Source: Gammaproteobacteria bacterium (GTDB lineage: Bacteria; Pseudomonadota; Gammaproteobacteria; HK1). Taken from it: 64,000 nt of DNA. The DNA lies in NCBI GenBank assembly GCA_021773635.1, contig JAJFJV010000026.1, positions 1 to 64,000 on the forward strand, in the 5' to 3' direction. Below, piece after piece: positions 28,527 through 39,519 of this stretch. Below the pieces are notes generated by a model that saw only the letters and a program-made list of their open reading frames with translations, made no database searches and was not told the origin of the DNA. The translations under genes were made by a program, and so were the position numbers. Numbering within the stretch: the first letter of the stretch is position 1; each line of letters starts with the position of its first letter.

Positions 28527-30175
28527 CCGATAAGGCGCGCCTCGGCGACGGCATCGCCCTGGGCAAAATCCACGCCGATCTTGGCTAACAACGCCAGGCT
28601 GCGAGTGTCCTCTACACATTCGGCAACGGTGGACAGGCCAAAGAGATGTCCGATTTGGTTGATGGATTCCACCATTGCCAGGTCGGATGCGTCGTCGGCC
28701 ATACAGCGCACGAAGCCTCCGTCAATCTTGAGTTGATCAACATCAAGATTTTTCAGATAGGCAAAGGAACTGAGCCCTGAGCCAAAGTCATCCAGGGCGA
28801 ACTCGCAGCCCAGTTTCTTCAGTCCCGAGATAAAGTTACGGGCCGATTCCAGGTTGTCGATGGCGGCAGTTTCGGTGATTTCAAAGCAGATTCGCTCGCC
28901 GGCAACACCGGCCTGTTTCAGCTCGTGGAGCACGTCGGTCCGAAAATCCACATTGGAAAGGGACTGGCCGGACAAATTTATGGCGCACCGGTCCACTTCA
29001 GCGAAGGTTTCGGGCGCTGTTTTTAACAGTTCCAGTGCCCGCCGTACGACCCAGCGATCAATGGAGGGCATCAGATTGAAATGCTCGGCCGCGGAGATAA
29101 ATGTATGAGGTGCCACCAGCTTGCCATTCTCATCCACCATGCGTACCAGCAGCTCGCCTTGCGGTTTTTTGGCTGATCCCGGAGAGATGGGAACGATGGG
29201 TTGTAACATCAGCTGGAACAGGTTTTTCTCCACTGCGTGTTGAACCTGTTGCATCCAGTGCAGCAGTTCTTCCTGATCTGCCCGTAGCAGATCACTTGCG
29301 GTGTGGAGATGAACCCGGTTACGGCCCTGTTCGCGGGCCAGGTGGCAGGCGTTGGCCGCTGCGCTCATTAATTCAGTTGCGCTGCCACTTTCGGCATTCA
29401 GGGCTACGACACCGATGCTGGCACTGACCTCGAACAAGTGTCCCTCCCAGGGAAACTGGGTCTGCAGTACATCGCTGCGCAGGGTGTCGGCGATAGAGAG
29501 ACAGTCCTTACAGGAACAATCCTCCAGAATGACGGCAAATTGCCCTCCTTCCAGACGGGCAATGGTATCGCTGTCGCGCACGCTGTGGCGCAGGCGTTTG
29601 GCGATCTCCCGTAACAGCGCATCGCCGGCAGAATAGCCGCAGTAATCATTAATCATGCGGAAGGGGTCAAGGTCGAGGTGGCAGAGGGCGTAGCGCTCGC
29701 CACTGCTGCGACTATGGACCAGCTTGGCACGCAGGCAGCGTTCGAACTCCCGGCGGTTGATCAGTCCGGTAAGGCGGTCGTGAGTCGCCTGGAAATTGCC
29801 TAGCCGCTGCAGCCCGGTGAGCTCGGTCAAGTCACGGATAATCACCGCGATATGGTCGCTCTCTCCGCGCATGAAGACCGTGCGTACTCCCACGGAATAT
29901 TGCTTGCCGCTCTGGGCAATGGCCAGGCGCAACGGGGCCGGATAGTCCTTGCCGACCTTGCCATGCGCGCTATCCGTAACGGGATCGATTTCAGCGTCTC
30001 CATTCCCCTCCAGGGTGAAACTCATAAGCTCATTTAGCTGAGCCCGCTCCGCGCCGTCGTCGGAAAGCCCTGTAAGCCCCTTCGCCGCATCATTAAGAGA
30101 CTGCACCTGACCACGAAGATCGGTGATGATAATGCTGTCGCTGATGGCATTGAGAATATCTGTTTCTGTTATCAC
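28523..30175 (-). CDS. PAS-GGDEF-EAL protein, probable c-di-GMP phosphodiesterase
   Basis: 550 residues: PAS (about 5-120), GGDEF (about 135-300) and EAL (about 305-545). The GGDEF signature is degraded to EGGQF, so cyclase activity is unlikely. The EAL part keeps the catalytic set in recognisable form: [44 protein letters not shown]. It should degrade c-di-GMP with the GGDEF as a GTP-binding regulatory domain. No transmembrane helix, so cytoplasmic. GTG start with no clear ribosome site. Overlaps convergent thrH by 4 bases. Confidence 0.88.
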   Translation of the reverse strand: MITETDILNAISDSIIITDLRGQVQSLNDAAKGLTGLSDDGAERAQLNELMSFTLEGNGDAEIDPVTDSAHGKVGKDYPAPLRLAIAQSGKQYSVGVRTVFMRGESDHIAVIIRDLTELTGLQRLGNFQATHDRLTGLINRREFERCLRAKLVHSRSSGERYALCHLDLDPFRMINDYCGYSAGDALLREIAKRLRHSVRDSDTIARLEGGQFAVILEDCSCKDCLSIADTLRSDVLQTQFPWEGHLFEVSASIGVVALNAESGSATELMSAAANACHLAREQGRNRVHLHTASDLLRADQEELLHWMQQVQHAVEKNLFQLMLQPIVPISPGSAKKPQGELLVRMVDENGKLVAPHTFISAAEHFNLMPSIDRWVVRRALELLKTAPETFAEVDRCAINLSGQSLSNVDFRTDVLHELKQAGVAGERICFEITETAAIDNLESARNFISGLKKLGCEFALDDFGSGLSSFAYLKNLDVDQLKIDGGFVRCMADDASDLAMVESINQIGHLFGLSTVAECVEDTRSLALLAKIGVDFAQGDAVAEARLIG

Positions 30176-30261
30176 AGGAATAAGTCTAGTTCTCTATCGG
30201 AGTGGTTGTTTACGCCAGGCAGTGTGCTTTGGGCCCAGGTCTGAACGAATGAAAATCCGGA

Positions 30262-31014
30262 CTAGTGCATGAGCGAGCTGAGCGAGAGGCGCTGGAAGTC
30301 ACCCGCTTCGGTACAGCGCAGAATACTTTCTCCGTGATACCAGTCACCCAGCACGAATCTGCGTGCCGGCATACCATCAACAAGATGCTCATGGTCAGCG
30401 GGTCGATGGGTATGGCCATGGATAAGCAATCGTGCCCCGGAGTTACGCAATGCCTGCTCCACCACAGCCGGATTGACATCCATAATGGCGTCACTTTTTT
30501 CCACCATGGCAGCACGGGATCGCAAGCGCAGTGCCTCGGCCTGCTGGCGGCGCTCGTTTAGCGGGAGGGTCAGGAATTGGCGCTGAAAATCCGGTCGGCG
30601 GGTGAGGGCGCGAAGTTTCTGATAGTCAAGATCGTCGACACAATACAGATCGCCATGACTCAGCAATACCGGCTGGCCGTAAAGATCAATGACCGAGGGG
30701 TCCGGGAGGAGTTGGCAACCACTCCTTGCCAGGAAGTCCTTCCCAAGGAGGAAATCGTGATTCCCGTGCATGACCTGCACGGGAACACCGTTTCCGGCCA
30801 GAAGAGCCAGTGCCGCCATGACCTCTGGATGAGGCGGTGAATCGTCATCATCCCCGAGCCACTGGTCAAAAAGATCGCCGAGTATGTAGAGGCCGCCCGT
30901 GTGGCCGGACGCCAATTCCAGCAAGGCGAGAAAGGCCGCTACCCGCTCGGGGCGGGTGGTGCTGAGGTGGATGTCAGAGACAAACAGGGTCGACACGGCG
31001 CGACTGCGTGCCAA
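30262..31014 (-). CDS. lpxH: UDP-2,3-diacylglucosamine hydrolase LpxH
   Basis: Calcineurin-like pyrophosphatase that makes lipid X in lipid A synthesis. Metal motifs SDIHL, GDLFDQWLGDDD, GNHDF and the C-terminal HGHTHRPADH are intact. The frame begins with TTG at 31014 (250 residues); a GTG at 30996 aligns better with the E. coli start and is an alternative. It follows ppiB at close spacing, the same pair as ppiB-lpxH in E. coli. Confidence 0.94.
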   Translation of the reverse strand: MARSRAVSTLFVSDIHLSTTRPERVAAFLALLELASGHTGGLYILGDLFDQWLGDDDDSPPHPEVMAALALLAGNGVPVQVMHGNHDFLLGKDFLARSGCQLLPDPSVIDLYGQPVLLSHGDLYCVDDLDYQKLRALTRRPDFQRQFLTLPLNERRQQAEALRLRSRAAMVEKSDAIMDVNPAVVEQALRNSGARLLIHGHTHRPADHEHLVDGMPARRFVLGDWYHGESILRCTEAGDFQRLSLSSLMH

Positions 31015-31019
31015 GAGGC

Positions 31020-31520
31020 TCAGGCTTCAATCAGTTCAGCGTGCTCCAGCATGACGTCATCTACCGGGACATCGGCGTGGCCACCGCTACGGGTGGTTTC
31101 GACCTTGGCAATTTTATTTACCACATCCATGCCCCCAACTACCTTGCCGAAAACACAATAGCCCCAGCCGTCAGTGCTGCGCGTTTTGAAATCGAGGAAT
31201 TTGTTGTCGTTGAGGTTGATGAAAAACTGGGAGCTGGCCGAATGCGGATCCGGAGTGCGGGCCATAGCGACGGTGCCGGTACGATTGCTGAGCCCGTTGT
31301 CGGCCTCGTTATCAATGGTATCACGACCCTGCTTCTGCTCCATGCCCGCAGTAAAACCGCCGCCCTGAATCATGAAACCGTCAATAACACGGTGAAAAAT
31401 GGTGCCGTCATAATGGGAATTTCGGACATATTGAGCGAAATTTTCCACCGTCTGGGGGGCCTTTTCCTCATCGAGTTCGAGTTCAATGGCGCCAAAGGTG
31501 GTTTGTAAGCGGATGTTCAC
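31020..31520 (-). CDS. ppiB: Peptidyl-prolyl cis-trans isomerase B (cyclophilin)
   Basis: 166 residues from a GTG start preceded by AGGAGA; the open frame continues about 118 codons upstream without cyclophilin similarity. Active-site segments FHRVIDGFMIQGGGF and ASSQFFINL, plus GYCVFGKVVGGMDVV, are typical of cytoplasmic PpiB. No signal peptide. First gene of ppiB-lpxH. Confidence 0.95.
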   Translation of the reverse strand: MNIRLQTTFGAIELELDEEKAPQTVENFAQYVRNSHYDGTIFHRVIDGFMIQGGGFTAGMEQKQGRDTIDNEADNGLSNRTGTVAMARTPDPHSASSQFFINLNDNKFLDFKTRSTDGWGYCVFGKVVGGMDVVNKIAKVETTRSGGHADVPVDDVMLEHAELIEA

Positions 31521-31620
31521 GCATGTTTCTCCTGAGATGGCCTGACCCTGACCACCTCTGAGGTGGTGATAGTGGGACAAGGCGGGTTGCACCAACCGGT
31601 GATCAGGCACGAAGAGAGCT

Positions 31621-31650
31621 CTGACCGGTTTGCAGCGGTTCCCGTATAAT
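31621..31650 (+). promoter_or_regulatory. Predicted gltX promoter
   Basis: Perfect -10 TATAAT (31645-31650) with a weak -35 CTGACC (31621-31626), spacer 18. The start would be about 31657, five bases before the first possible ATG (31662) and 20 before the second (31677). Spaced arms AACCGGT (about 31594-31600) and ACCGGTT (31624-31630) overlap the -35 and could be an operator. Confidence 0.55.
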
Positions 31651-31661
31651 ACGCGATTCTT

Positions 31662-33095
31662 ATGCATCCGCCACGTATGAAGACTCGATTCGCCCCCAGC
31701 CCAAGCGGTTACCTCCATCTGGGAAATGCCCGTACCGCCCTGTTCAATGCCCTGTTTGCGGCGTCGGAAGGGGACGGGACGTTTTTGTTGCGTATCGAGG
31801 ATAGCGATGCGGAACGCTCTACGGTGGATTATCGAGACGCCATCGTCGAGGACCTCCGTTGGCTTGGCGTCCATTGGCAGGAGGGCTATGGCCTAAAAGG
31901 CGCGGACACGACGACCACTTATACCCAGGCCGGGCGCGGCGCGCTGTATGCAGAGTACTTGTCCCGACTGGAGGCAGAAGGCCACGCCTACCCGTGTTTT
32001 TGCACCCCGGAAATCCTGGCAGGGCAGCGTGTCGAGCAGCGGGCTGCCGGCAAGCCTCCGCGTTATCCGGGCACGTGCCGTCACCTGAAAGCCCCGGAAA
32101 TTGAGCGCCGACTTGCTGGTGGTGAAGTCCCCGCACTGCGTTTTCGGGTAGAGCCAGCGGCCAAACCGGACTTTGATGATCTGGTGCGCGGCTCACAGGC
32201 GTTTCGTGGTGCGGATATAGGGGATTTCATTATTCGGCGGGCGGATGGTGGTCCCGCCTTCTTTTTCTGCAATGCTATTGATGACGCGTTGATGGGGGTG
32301 AGCCACGTGTTACGCGGTGAAGACCATCTTTCCAACACGCCGCGCCAGCTTTTATTGTTACAAGCGCTGGGTTTGCCAGTACCGATCTACGGCCATTTAC
32401 CCTTGCTGCTGGGAGATAACGGCAAACCTTTGTCCAAGCGCCTGGGTGATGTCAGTCTGCGTGCCCTGCGCGAACTGGGCTATTTCCCGGAGGCCCTGCT
32501 CAATTATCTGGCCCGCCTGGGGCACGCCTACACGGACAATGGCCTGTTGTCCTTTGGTGATCTGGCGAGCGCCTTTCAGGTTCATAAGATAGCCTCTGCG
32601 CCGGCTCATTATGATCCCGCCCAGCTGGCCCACTGGCAGAAGCTGGCGCTGGGGGAGGCTGAAGAAGGAGTCCTCTGGGAATGGATGGGGAAGGAAACCC
32701 GGGCGCGGGTACCCGTCGGGCAGGAAATGCAGTTTGTTGCCGCGATTCGCGGCAATATCCGCTTTCCCGACGAGGCCCTGGCGTGGGCAGAACGGCTTTT
32801 TTCTACCACGCTTGAACGGGACGACGAGTCTCTGGAGATTATCCGGGAAAGCGGGGCGAATTATTTTCAGACGGCGACGGTACTGTTATCTGAATATGTT
32901 GATTTCAAGAACTTTATGGCCCGCTTGCGGGACGCCACAGGCTGCCAGGGAAAGGCGCTGTTTCAGCCGCTTCGTGCAGGCCTGACGGGGTGCCTGTCCG
33001 GGCCGGAGCTGGCGCCACTGGTGCTGCTGCTCGGCACGGAACAAGCAGTTCAGCGACTAAATGAATGTGTGCACATCCTGAAGGGGAAACGGTGA
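31662..33095 (+). CDS. gltX: Glutamyl-tRNA synthetase
   Basis: 477 residues from the first ATG, or 472 from the ATG at 31677 ([11 protein letters not shown]), which fits the family and the promoter position better. Class I motifs are HLGN (in [12 protein letters not shown]) and [12 protein letters not shown] (KMSKS). A zinc module CFC...GTCRHL is like that of E. coli GluRS. It charges tRNA-Glu. Whether it is discriminating cannot be told from the sequence. It overlaps cysS by 4 bases. Confidence 0.93.
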   Translation: MHPPRMKTRFAPSPSGYLHLGNARTALFNALFAASEGDGTFLLRIEDSDAERSTVDYRDAIVEDLRWLGVHWQEGYGLKGADTTTTYTQAGRGALYAEYLSRLEAEGHAYPCFCTPEILAGQRVEQRAAGKPPRYPGTCRHLKAPEIERRLAGGEVPALRFRVEPAAKPDFDDLVRGSQAFRGADIGDFIIRRADGGPAFFFCNAIDDALMGVSHVLRGEDHLSNTPRQLLLLQALGLPVPIYGHLPLLLGDNGKPLSKRLGDVSLRALRELGYFPEALLNYLARLGHAYTDNGLLSFGDLASAFQVHKIASAPAHYDPAQLAHWQKLALGEAEEGVLWEWMGKETRARVPVGQEMQFVAAIRGNIRFPDEALAWAERLFSTTLERDDESLEIIRESGANYFQTATVLLSEYVDFKNFMARLRDATGCQGKALFQPLRAGLTGCLSGPELAPLVLLLGTEQAVQRLNECVHILKGKR

Positions 33096-34477
33096 AAATA
33101 TTTAATACGTTGAGCGGCCAGAAAGAGCCGCTGCAACCCATAGAACCGGGCAAGGTACGAATGTATGTGTGCGGGATGACCGTCTATGACCTGTGTCATC
33201 TCGGTCATGCCCGGGTGCTGGTGATATTCGACGTGGTGGTCCGCCATCTGCGCGATTCAGGCTATGAGGTCACCTATGTACGCAACATCACTGATATCGA
33301 TGACAAGATCATTCAGCGGGCCAACGAGGTGGGTGAGGATTTTAATGCCCTGACGGGTCGCTTTATCGAAGCCATGCATGAAGATTGCGCTGCTCTGGGC
33401 GTATTGCCGCCCAACGAGGAGCCGCGGGCCACGGAATCTATGGAGAGCATCGTCGGGATGGTGGCCACCCTGATGGACAAGGGCTATGCCTATGCCGGTG
33501 AGAGTGGCGATATCTATTATGCGGTCAAGAAGTTCAAATCCTATGGACGCCTTTCCGGGCGCCGGCTGGACGATCTGCAGGCCGGTGCGCGTGTGGACGT
33601 GGATGAGGCCAAGGCCGACCCGATGGATTTCGTGCTCTGGAAGCGGGCCAAGCCCGGTGAGCCGAGCTGGGATTCACCCTGGGGACCGGGCCGTCCTGGT
33701 TGGCATATCGAGTGTTCGGCCATGTCCACAGACTGCCTGGGTTCCCACTTTGATATCCATGGCGGCGGTATGGATCTCAAATTCCCCCACCACGAAAATG
33801 AGATAGCACAATCCGAGGCGGCGACTGGGGAACCCTTTGTAAACTGCTGGATGCACAACGGTTTCGTGCGTGTCGCCGAAGAAAAAATGTCCAAGTCCCT
33901 GGGTAATTTTTTCACCGTGCGTGAGGTATTAAAGCAATACCCTGCGGAGGTGGTGCGCTACTTTATCCTCTCCAGCCAGTATCGTAGTCCGCTCAACTAC
34001 TCTGACCAGAACTTGCAAAATGCCGCCGGTGCAATGGAGCGCCTGTATCTTGCCTTGCGTGGTTTGCCCGGTGATGAAAAATGCCCGACTAACCCGGAGG
34101 CCAAGGCGCGTTTTCGTGCCGCCATGGACGATGACTTCAACACCCCGGAGGCCTTGGCGGTGTTATTCGAGCTCGCCAAGGAAATTAACCGGAAACGGGA
34201 AAACGCCGTGCATGAGGCCACTGCGCTGGCTGCCAGTTTGCGTCGGCTGGGAGCGGTGCTGGGTCTGCTACAAGATGATCCGGAGGCTTTTCTGCGCCAA
34301 AGTACTGGCGATGCGGGTGCCGATGATGCACATATCGATAGTCTGGTGGCACAGCGCGACGAAGCCCGTCGTACCAAGGACTGGGCCAATGCCGATCGGC
34401 TACGCGATGAGCTACAACTGATGGGTATCGTGGTGGAGGATGGCGCCGGGGGAAGCAGCTGGCGGCGGGGGAGTTAG
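33092..34477 (+). CDS. cysS: Cysteinyl-tRNA synthetase
   Basis: 461 residues from GTG (VKIFNTLSG), exactly the E. coli length; AAGGGG lies just upstream and the GTG overlaps the gltX stop. Zinc ligands: [29 protein letters not shown] is [10 protein letters not shown]. The frame extends nine codons further upstream but without a ribosome site. gltX and cysS form one unit. Confidence 0.95.
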   Translation: MKIFNTLSGQKEPLQPIEPGKVRMYVCGMTVYDLCHLGHARVLVIFDVVVRHLRDSGYEVTYVRNITDIDDKIIQRANEVGEDFNALTGRFIEAMHEDCAALGVLPPNEEPRATESMESIVGMVATLMDKGYAYAGESGDIYYAVKKFKSYGRLSGRRLDDLQAGARVDVDEAKADPMDFVLWKRAKPGEPSWDSPWGPGRPGWHIECSAMSTDCLGSHFDIHGGGMDLKFPHHENEIAQSEAATGEPFVNCWMHNGFVRVAEEKMSKSLGNFFTVREVLKQYPAEVVRYFILSSQYRSPLNYSDQNLQNAAGAMERLYLALRGLPGDEKCPTNPEAKARFRAAMDDDFNTPEALAVLFELAKEINRKRENAVHEATALAASLRRLGAVLGLLQDDPEAFLRQSTGDAGADDAHIDSLVAQRDEARRTKDWANADRLRDELQLMGIVVEDGAGGSSWRRGS

Positions 34478-34491
34478 CGCTAAAGTCGCCT

Positions 34492-35349
34492 CTACGGGGC
34501 GTCGGCCATCTCTGCCGCCTGCAGGGTATTTTGCAGCAGGGTAGCTACGGTCATGGGGCCAACTCCCCCAGGCACCGGGGTAATCCAGCTGGCTCGCTCA
34601 CGGGCAGCCTCAAACTCCACATCACCCACCAGAGTGTCATCATCCCGTCGGTTGATGCCCACATCGATGACGATGGCACCTTCCTTAATCCAGTCGCCGC
34701 GCACCAGTTCAGGGCGCCCGGCCGAGACAATCACCAGGTCTGCGGCACGGATCTTCGCCGGCAAGTCCCGTGTGCGAGTATGGCAAATAGTGATGGTGCA
34801 GCGCGCCGCCAGCAATTCCATAGCCACCGGACGGCCGACAATGTTGGATTGGCCAAGGATCAGGGCGTCCAGGCCCTCCAGGCTGACTCCGGTACGGGCG
34901 AGCAGCGTCATGATGCCACGCGGGGTACAGGAGCGGAGACGCGGCAGGCGCAATACCATTCGACCGACGTTGTAGGGATGAAATCCATCCACATCTTTGT
35001 CGGGGTCGATGCGCTCTATAACCGCTTCTTCATCGATATGCGCGGGCAGAGGCAGTTGCACCAGAATGCCATGAACCATGGCATCCCCATTTAGCGTATC
35101 GATGAGCGACAGCAATTCTTTCTGGCTGATGTTGCCATCCAGGTCATGGGAAAAGGATTTGAAACCCACTTCCTCACAGGCCCTGCGTTTGTTGCGGACA
35201 TAGACCTGTGAAGCGGCATCGCCTCCGATAATCAGTACCGCCAGGCCGGGTGCGGACAGGCCTCTGCTGAGTCGCTGTTTAACTGCATCTCGCACCTGGG
35301 CACGGATTTCCGCGGCCAGGGCCTTACCATCAAGAATATTTGCCGACAT
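34492..35349 (-). CDS. folD: Bifunctional methylenetetrahydrofolate dehydrogenase/cyclohydrolase FolD
   Basis: 285 residues. Catalytic Lys in [21 protein letters not shown], and the dinucleotide region [16 protein letters not shown] followed by CHTRT. C-terminal [15 protein letters not shown]. It interconverts methylene-THF and formyl-THF using NADP. Convergent with cysS and divergent from the tRNA operon, a common pseudomonad-type arrangement. Confidence 0.96.
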   Translation of the reverse strand: MSANILDGKALAAEIRAQVRDAVKQRLSRGLSAPGLAVLIIGGDAASQVYVRNKRRACEEVGFKSFSHDLDGNISQKELLSLIDTLNGDAMVHGILVQLPLPAHIDEEAVIERIDPDKDVDGFHPYNVGRMVLRLPRLRSCTPRGIMTLLARTGVSLEGLDALILGQSNIVGRPVAMELLAARCTITICHTRTRDLPAKIRAADLVIVSAGRPELVRGDWIKEGAIVIDVGINRRDDDTLVGDVEFEAARERASWITPVPGGVGPMTVATLLQNTLQAAEMADAP

Positions 35350-35457
35350 GGGGTGTGGAATCGCTGTTGGAATGGGTCTGTAGTCGCCGAATTGGCAAGC
35401 CTGCAGATTCTCGCACGGGAGACGTTAAAGCTCCACCTGCAGGCTGACTTGTGTGCG

Positions 35458-35486
35458 TTGACGAGACCCGGAGGCGGGCGTATTAT
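35458..35486 (+). promoter_or_regulatory. Promoter of the tRNA-Pro-Arg-His-Lys operon
   Basis: TTGACG (35458-35463), 17-base spacer, TATTAT (35481-35486), followed by a GC-rich discriminator (CGCCTCGC), the hallmark of stringently controlled stable-RNA promoters. Start near 35493, giving about 77 bases of leader before tRNA-Pro. Confidence 0.7.
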
Positions 35487-35569
35487 CGCCTCGCTTCGAT
35501 GGGTGGCAACGAGTGCTGTCACCATCGGAGTGGCGTTTCCAGGGCATAGTAGCCAGGGTTGCCGGAAAC

Positions 35570-35646
35570 CGGGGCATGGCGCAGTTTGGTAGCGCACCTG
35601 CTTTGGGAGCAGGGGGTCGGGGGTTCAAATCCCTCTGCCCCGACCA
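35570..35646 (+). tRNA. tRNA-Pro (anticodon TGG)
   Basis: 77 bases, encoded CCA. Acceptor CGGGGCA pairs with TGCCCCG; anticodon loop TTTGGGA gives TGG; T-loop TTCAAAT. First gene of a four-tRNA operon. Confidence 0.97.
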
Positions 35647-35706
35647 ACTCCGGTAATATAAATCCCTTCGTGGCTATGTCGGATGTTTATGTCGGCGGTA
35701 GCTTAT

Positions 35707-35783
35707 GCGCCCGTAGCTCAGCTGGATAGAGCATCGGCCTTCTAAGCCGGCGGTCGCAGGTTCGAGTCCTGCCGGGCGCGCCA
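35707..35783 (+). tRNA. tRNA-Arg (anticodon TCT)
   Basis: 77 bases with encoded CCA. Acceptor GCGCCCG pairs with CGGGCGC; anticodon loop CTTCTAA gives TCT, reading AGA/AGG. T-loop TTCGAGT. Confidence 0.97.
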
Positions 35784-35795
35784 CGTTACTTTTAT

Positions 35796-35872
35796 GGTGA
35801 GCGTAGCTCAGTTGGTAGAGCTCCGGATTGTGATTCCGGCGGTCGTGGGTTCGAGCCCCATCGTTCACCCCA
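35796..35872 (+). tRNA. tRNA-His (anticodon GTG)
   Basis: 77 bases counting the extra G at position -1, which pairs with C73 in this tRNA. Acceptor GTGAGCG pairs with CGTTCAC through one G-T pair; anticodon loop TTGTGAT gives GTG; CCA encoded. Confidence 0.96.
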
Positions 35873-35891
35873 GTTTGTTTGTCATTGTTTT

Positions 35892-35967
<76 letters not shown>

Positions 35968-35973
35968 AAATAG

Positions 35974-36008
35974 AAAGGGCTAGGCGCGAGCCTAGCCCTT
36001 TTTGGTTT
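35974..36008 (+). terminator. Terminator of the tRNA operon
   Basis: Twelve-pair stem AAAGGGCTAGGC/GCCTAGCCCTTT closed by a GCGA tetraloop, then TTTTT and GGTTTTT. Strong intrinsic terminator for the tRNA-Pro to tRNA-Lys transcript. Confidence 0.9.
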
Positions 36009-36052
36009 TTGTGGTCTCAAATCGGGGGTAACGCCCGGTAGGCGGTGACGGT

Positions 36053-36058
36053 TATACT
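36053..36058 (+). promoter_or_regulatory. -10 box of the tRNA-Leu transcript
   Basis: TATACT at 36053-36058, start near 36065, eight bases before the mature tRNA-Leu 5' end. The -35 region is poor. Transcription may continue into tig. Confidence 0.4.
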
Positions 36059-36072
36059 CGCCTGATTACGTA

Positions 36073-36157
<85 letters not shown>

Positions 36158-36210
36158 GTTCTGAATGACGCTCCCCCTGGGGCATCTGTTGCACGACGTT
36201 GAGGTGTTAG

Positions 36211-37509
36211 ATGGAAGTATCTGTTGAGGTCACCAGCGGTCTGGGCCGCCGGATGAAAGTTGAATTACCAGAAGATCGGGTTTCAGGTGAGGTGCAGGAC
36301 CGCCTGAAGCAGATGAGCCGTACGGTCAAGCTGGACGGTTTTCGGCAGGGCAAGGTGCCGTTGCGTATCGTCACCCAGCGCTTTGGTGGGCAAGTTCGCC
36401 ATGAAGTGGTGGACAAACTGGTCAAAAGCAGCTTTCAGGAAGCCGTAGCAGAGCAGAAATTGAATCTGGCAGGCAGCCCCAATATCGAACCTGTTGAGGG
36501 CGAGACAGGGGCGGGCGTCGCTTACACGGCTGAATTTGAAGTCTACCCTGATGTGGTGATTGCGCCTTTGGAGAAATTGGAAATATCTCGTCCGACAGCC
36601 GAATTGGAAGATGCCGATGTAGAACGCATGATCGAGCGATTGCAACGGCAGCGGCGCACCTGGAGCGAGGTAGAGCGTGCAGCAAAGGATGGTGATCGCC
36701 TGCGGGTCGATTTTGACGGCCTGCTGGATGGCGAGGAACTGGAAGGTGGCAAGGGTAATGACGTCACCGTGGAAATTGGTTCCGGCAGCATGATTAAAGG
36801 TTTCGAGGACGGTCTGATCGGCGCCAAGGGCGGCGACGAACGGGAGCTCGATTTAGACTTTCCCGAGGATTATCACGTCGAGGGATTACAGGGTAAAGCG
36901 GTTCAATTTAAGGTTAAGGTCCATGTTGTGGAAGAGGGCGAATTACCTGAAATTGATGAGGAATTCGGACGCGGATACGGTGTCCAGGAAGGAGGTGTAG
37001 CGGCCTTCAAGGCAGAAGTACGCAAAAATCTGCACCGGGAGCTGGTTGATGCCCTGAAGGCCAAGACCAAAGAGCAGGTATTGGACAAATTGCTGGAGGC
37101 CAATCCGGTTGAGCTACCCAATGCCATGCTGCAGCAGGAAACGGCCCGGCTTTATGCCCGACAGCGGCAGTCTCTGGTAAAACAGGGCGCCAAGCCTGAG
37201 GACATCAAGCTCGACCCCGAGGCCCTGTTGGCGCAGGCCAATCGCAGGCTTGCACTGGCCCTGCTGCTGGCGGAAATCACCAAGGCGGGTAATATTGAGG
37301 CGGATGACGAAAAGGTGAAGGAAATGATTGCCAATATCGCCGCGTCCTACGAGGACCCCAAGGAGGTTACCACCTGGTTTTACGGGGAAGAGGGTCGATT
37401 GTCGGATATCCGCTCCGCCGTACTTGAAGATCAGATTGTCGAGCACATTCTAGCCCAGGCAAAGGTCAGTGAAGAATCGACCAGCGTTGAAGCCTTGTTG
37501 AACCCATAA
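36211..37509 (+). CDS. tig: Trigger factor
   Basis: 432 residues, normal length. N-terminal ribosome-binding domain with the signature GFRQGKVP (about 44-51), a central FKBP-type isomerase domain ([27 protein letters not shown]) and a C-terminal helical cradle. It is the first chaperone to meet nascent chains. Its stop codon TAA overlaps the clpP ATG (TAATG), so clpP translation is coupled to it. Confidence 0.97.
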   Translation: MEVSVEVTSGLGRRMKVELPEDRVSGEVQDRLKQMSRTVKLDGFRQGKVPLRIVTQRFGGQVRHEVVDKLVKSSFQEAVAEQKLNLAGSPNIEPVEGETGAGVAYTAEFEVYPDVVIAPLEKLEISRPTAELEDADVERMIERLQRQRRTWSEVERAAKDGDRLRVDFDGLLDGEELEGGKGNDVTVEIGSGSMIKGFEDGLIGAKGGDERELDLDFPEDYHVEGLQGKAVQFKVKVHVVEEGELPEIDEEFGRGYGVQEGGVAAFKAEVRKNLHRELVDALKAKTKEQVLDKLLEANPVELPNAMLQQETARLYARQRQSLVKQGAKPEDIKLDPEALLAQANRRLALALLLAEITKAGNIEADDEKVKEMIANIAASYEDPKEVTTWFYGEEGRLSDIRSAVLEDQIVEHILAQAKVSEESTSVEALLNP

Positions 37510-38153
37510 TGGGCGGCCCTTACGAAGGTGATAGTGATAACACGGTGCGTGCCTTGAATCTCGTCCCCATCGTTATCGAGCAGACGGCGCGCGGTGAGCG
37601 TTCTTATGACATCTATTCACGGATGCTCAAGGAGCGGGTGATTTTCCTTGTGGGTCCGGTTGAGGATTATTCGGCCAACCTGATTGTTGCCCAAATGCTT
37701 TATCTGGAATCAGAAAACCCGGATAAGGATATTCACTTTTATATTAATTCCCCCGGTGGCGCGGTAAATGCCGGTCTCGCCATTTATGACACCATGCAAT
37801 ACATCAAGCCTGACGTTGGCACCATGTGTGTTGGGCAGGCGGCAAGCATGGGGGCGTTGCTACTGGCGGGAGGGACCCAGGGAAAGCGCTATTGTCTGCC
37901 GCACTCCCGCGTCATGATCCATCAACCTCTTGGCGGTTTTCAGGGGCAGGCTACGGATATCGATATTCATGCCCGTGAGATCCTGAACATCAAGGCCCGC
38001 CTGAACGAAATTCTTGCCAAGCACACGGGGCAAACGCTTAAGAAGGTTCAGGCAGATACTGAACGGGATCATTTTCTCGGCGGGGAAGAGGCGGTTAATT
38101 ACGGTTTGGTGGATAAAGTCCTGGTTAGTCGCAAGACTACCGCCGATGAGTAA
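37509..38153 (+). CDS. clpP: ATP-dependent Clp protease proteolytic subunit
   Basis: 214 residues. Catalytic triad: Ser113 (GQAASMGA), His138 (SRVMIHQP), Asp187 (TERDHFL). Forms the double-heptamer protease chamber used by ClpX. A short N-terminal propeptide, as in E. coli, is likely removed. It lies 16 bases before clpX. Confidence 0.97.
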   Translation: MGGPYEGDSDNTVRALNLVPIVIEQTARGERSYDIYSRMLKERVIFLVGPVEDYSANLIVAQMLYLESENPDKDIHFYINSPGGAVNAGLAIYDTMQYIKPDVGTMCVGQAASMGALLLAGGTQGKRYCLPHSRVMIHQPLGGFQGQATDIDIHAREILNIKARLNEILAKHTGQTLKKVQADTERDHFLGGEEAVNYGLVDKVLVSRKTTADE

Positions 38154-38169
38154 TTTCTGAGGTGCATTC

Positions 38170-39450
38170 ATGAGCGACGATATACAAGACAAGGGTGACG
38201 ACAAGGAACGTTTGCTCTATTGCTCTTTCTGCGGAAAAAGCCAGCACGAGGTGCGTAAGCTCATCGCGGGCCCTTCGGTCTTTATCTGCGACGAATGTGT
38301 AGAGCTTTGCAACGATATTATTCGTGAAGAAATTCAGGAGAAGGACGGGGATGGTGATGGCAGCAAGCTTCCCACTCCCCGGGAAATAAATCGTATCTTG
38401 GATGATTATGTCATCGGGCAGCAGCACGCCAAGAAGGTATTGTCAGTTGCTGTATACAATCATTACAAACGCCTCGAGTCCGGCCTGAATGTGGATGAGG
38501 TCGAGCTATCCAAAAGCAATGTTCTGTTGATTGGGCCAACTGGCTGTGGAAAGACCCTGCTCGCTGAAACCCTGGCGCGACTCCTGAATGTTCCCTTCAC
38601 CATCGCCGATGCAACCACCCTCACCGAGGCAGGTTATGTCGGGGAGGATGTGGAAAATATTATTCAGAAACTGCTGCAAAAATGTGATTATGATGTAGAA
38701 AAGGCACAGACCGGCATCGTCTATGTTGACGAGATCGACAAGATCTCCCGCAAGTCAGACAACCCATCCATTACCCGTGATGTATCGGGGGAGGGTGTGC
38801 AGCAGGCGCTGCTGAAGTTGATAGAAGGCACCATTGCTTCTGTGCCACCGCAAGGTGGCCGCAAGCATCCTCAGCAGGAATTTTTGCAGGTCAATACGGC
38901 TAACATCCTTTTCATCTGTGGTGGTGCCTTTGACGGCCTGGTGAAAATTATAGAGAAACGCTCGTCCTCCCAGGGTGGAATCGGATTCGGCGCTACCGTA
39001 AAAGGAAAAAGCGACCAGAAGAAGATCGGTGAGGTACTTGAGCAGGTCGAGCCGGAAGACTTGATTAACTATGGCCTGATTCCTGAATTTGTGGGACGCC
39101 TGCCCATTCTTGCCAGCCTGAATGAACTTGATCGCGATCAGCTAATCCAAATACTGATCGAGCCGAAAAATGCGCTCACCAAGCAGTATAAAAAACTTTT
39201 TGAAATGGAAGGCTGCGAGATCGAATTCAGGAAAGATGCGTTGTATGCGGTTGCTGAAAAGGCTATGGAGCGGAAAACAGGAGCGCGCGGCTTGCGATCC
39301 ATTATTGAAAATGAACTGCTCGATACCATGTATGATCTTCCTTCCATGGAGAACGTGGTCAAGGTTGTTATTGATGACTCCGTAGTCAAGGGTAAATCCG
39401 AGCCGCTAATTATCTATGAGGGTGATAAACAGCGTAGCGCAAGTGAGTAA
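38170..39450 (+). CDS. clpX: ATP-dependent Clp protease ATPase subunit ClpX
   Basis: 426 residues. N-terminal four-cysteine zinc domain (CSFCGKSQ and CDECVELC), Walker A GPTGCGKT, Walker [10 protein letters not shown], the pore loop GYVGEDVE and the IGF-type ClpP-binding loop GIGFGA. It unfolds substrates for ClpP. An AGGTGC-like site precedes the ATG. Confidence 0.98.
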   Translation: MSDDIQDKGDDKERLLYCSFCGKSQHEVRKLIAGPSVFICDECVELCNDIIREEIQEKDGDGDGSKLPTPREINRILDDYVIGQQHAKKVLSVAVYNHYKRLESGLNVDEVELSKSNVLLIGPTGCGKTLLAETLARLLNVPFTIADATTLTEAGYVGEDVENIIQKLLQKCDYDVEKAQTGIVYVDEIDKISRKSDNPSITRDVSGEGVQQALLKLIEGTIASVPPQGGRKHPQQEFLQVNTANILFICGGAFDGLVKIIEKRSSSQGGIGFGATVKGKSDQKKIGEVLEQVEPEDLINYGLIPEFVGRLPILASLNELDRDQLIQILIEPKNALTKQYKKLFEMEGCEIEFRKDALYAVAEKAMERKTGARGLRSIIENELLDTMYDLPSMENVVKVVIDDSVVKGKSEPLIIYEGDKQRSASE

Positions 39451-39519
39451 TATTTTGGCTAAGCGTGTGGCACGCCTTAAGAACTTGATGCTGCTCGCTC
39501 ATGGTAGGTTGAGATTGAA

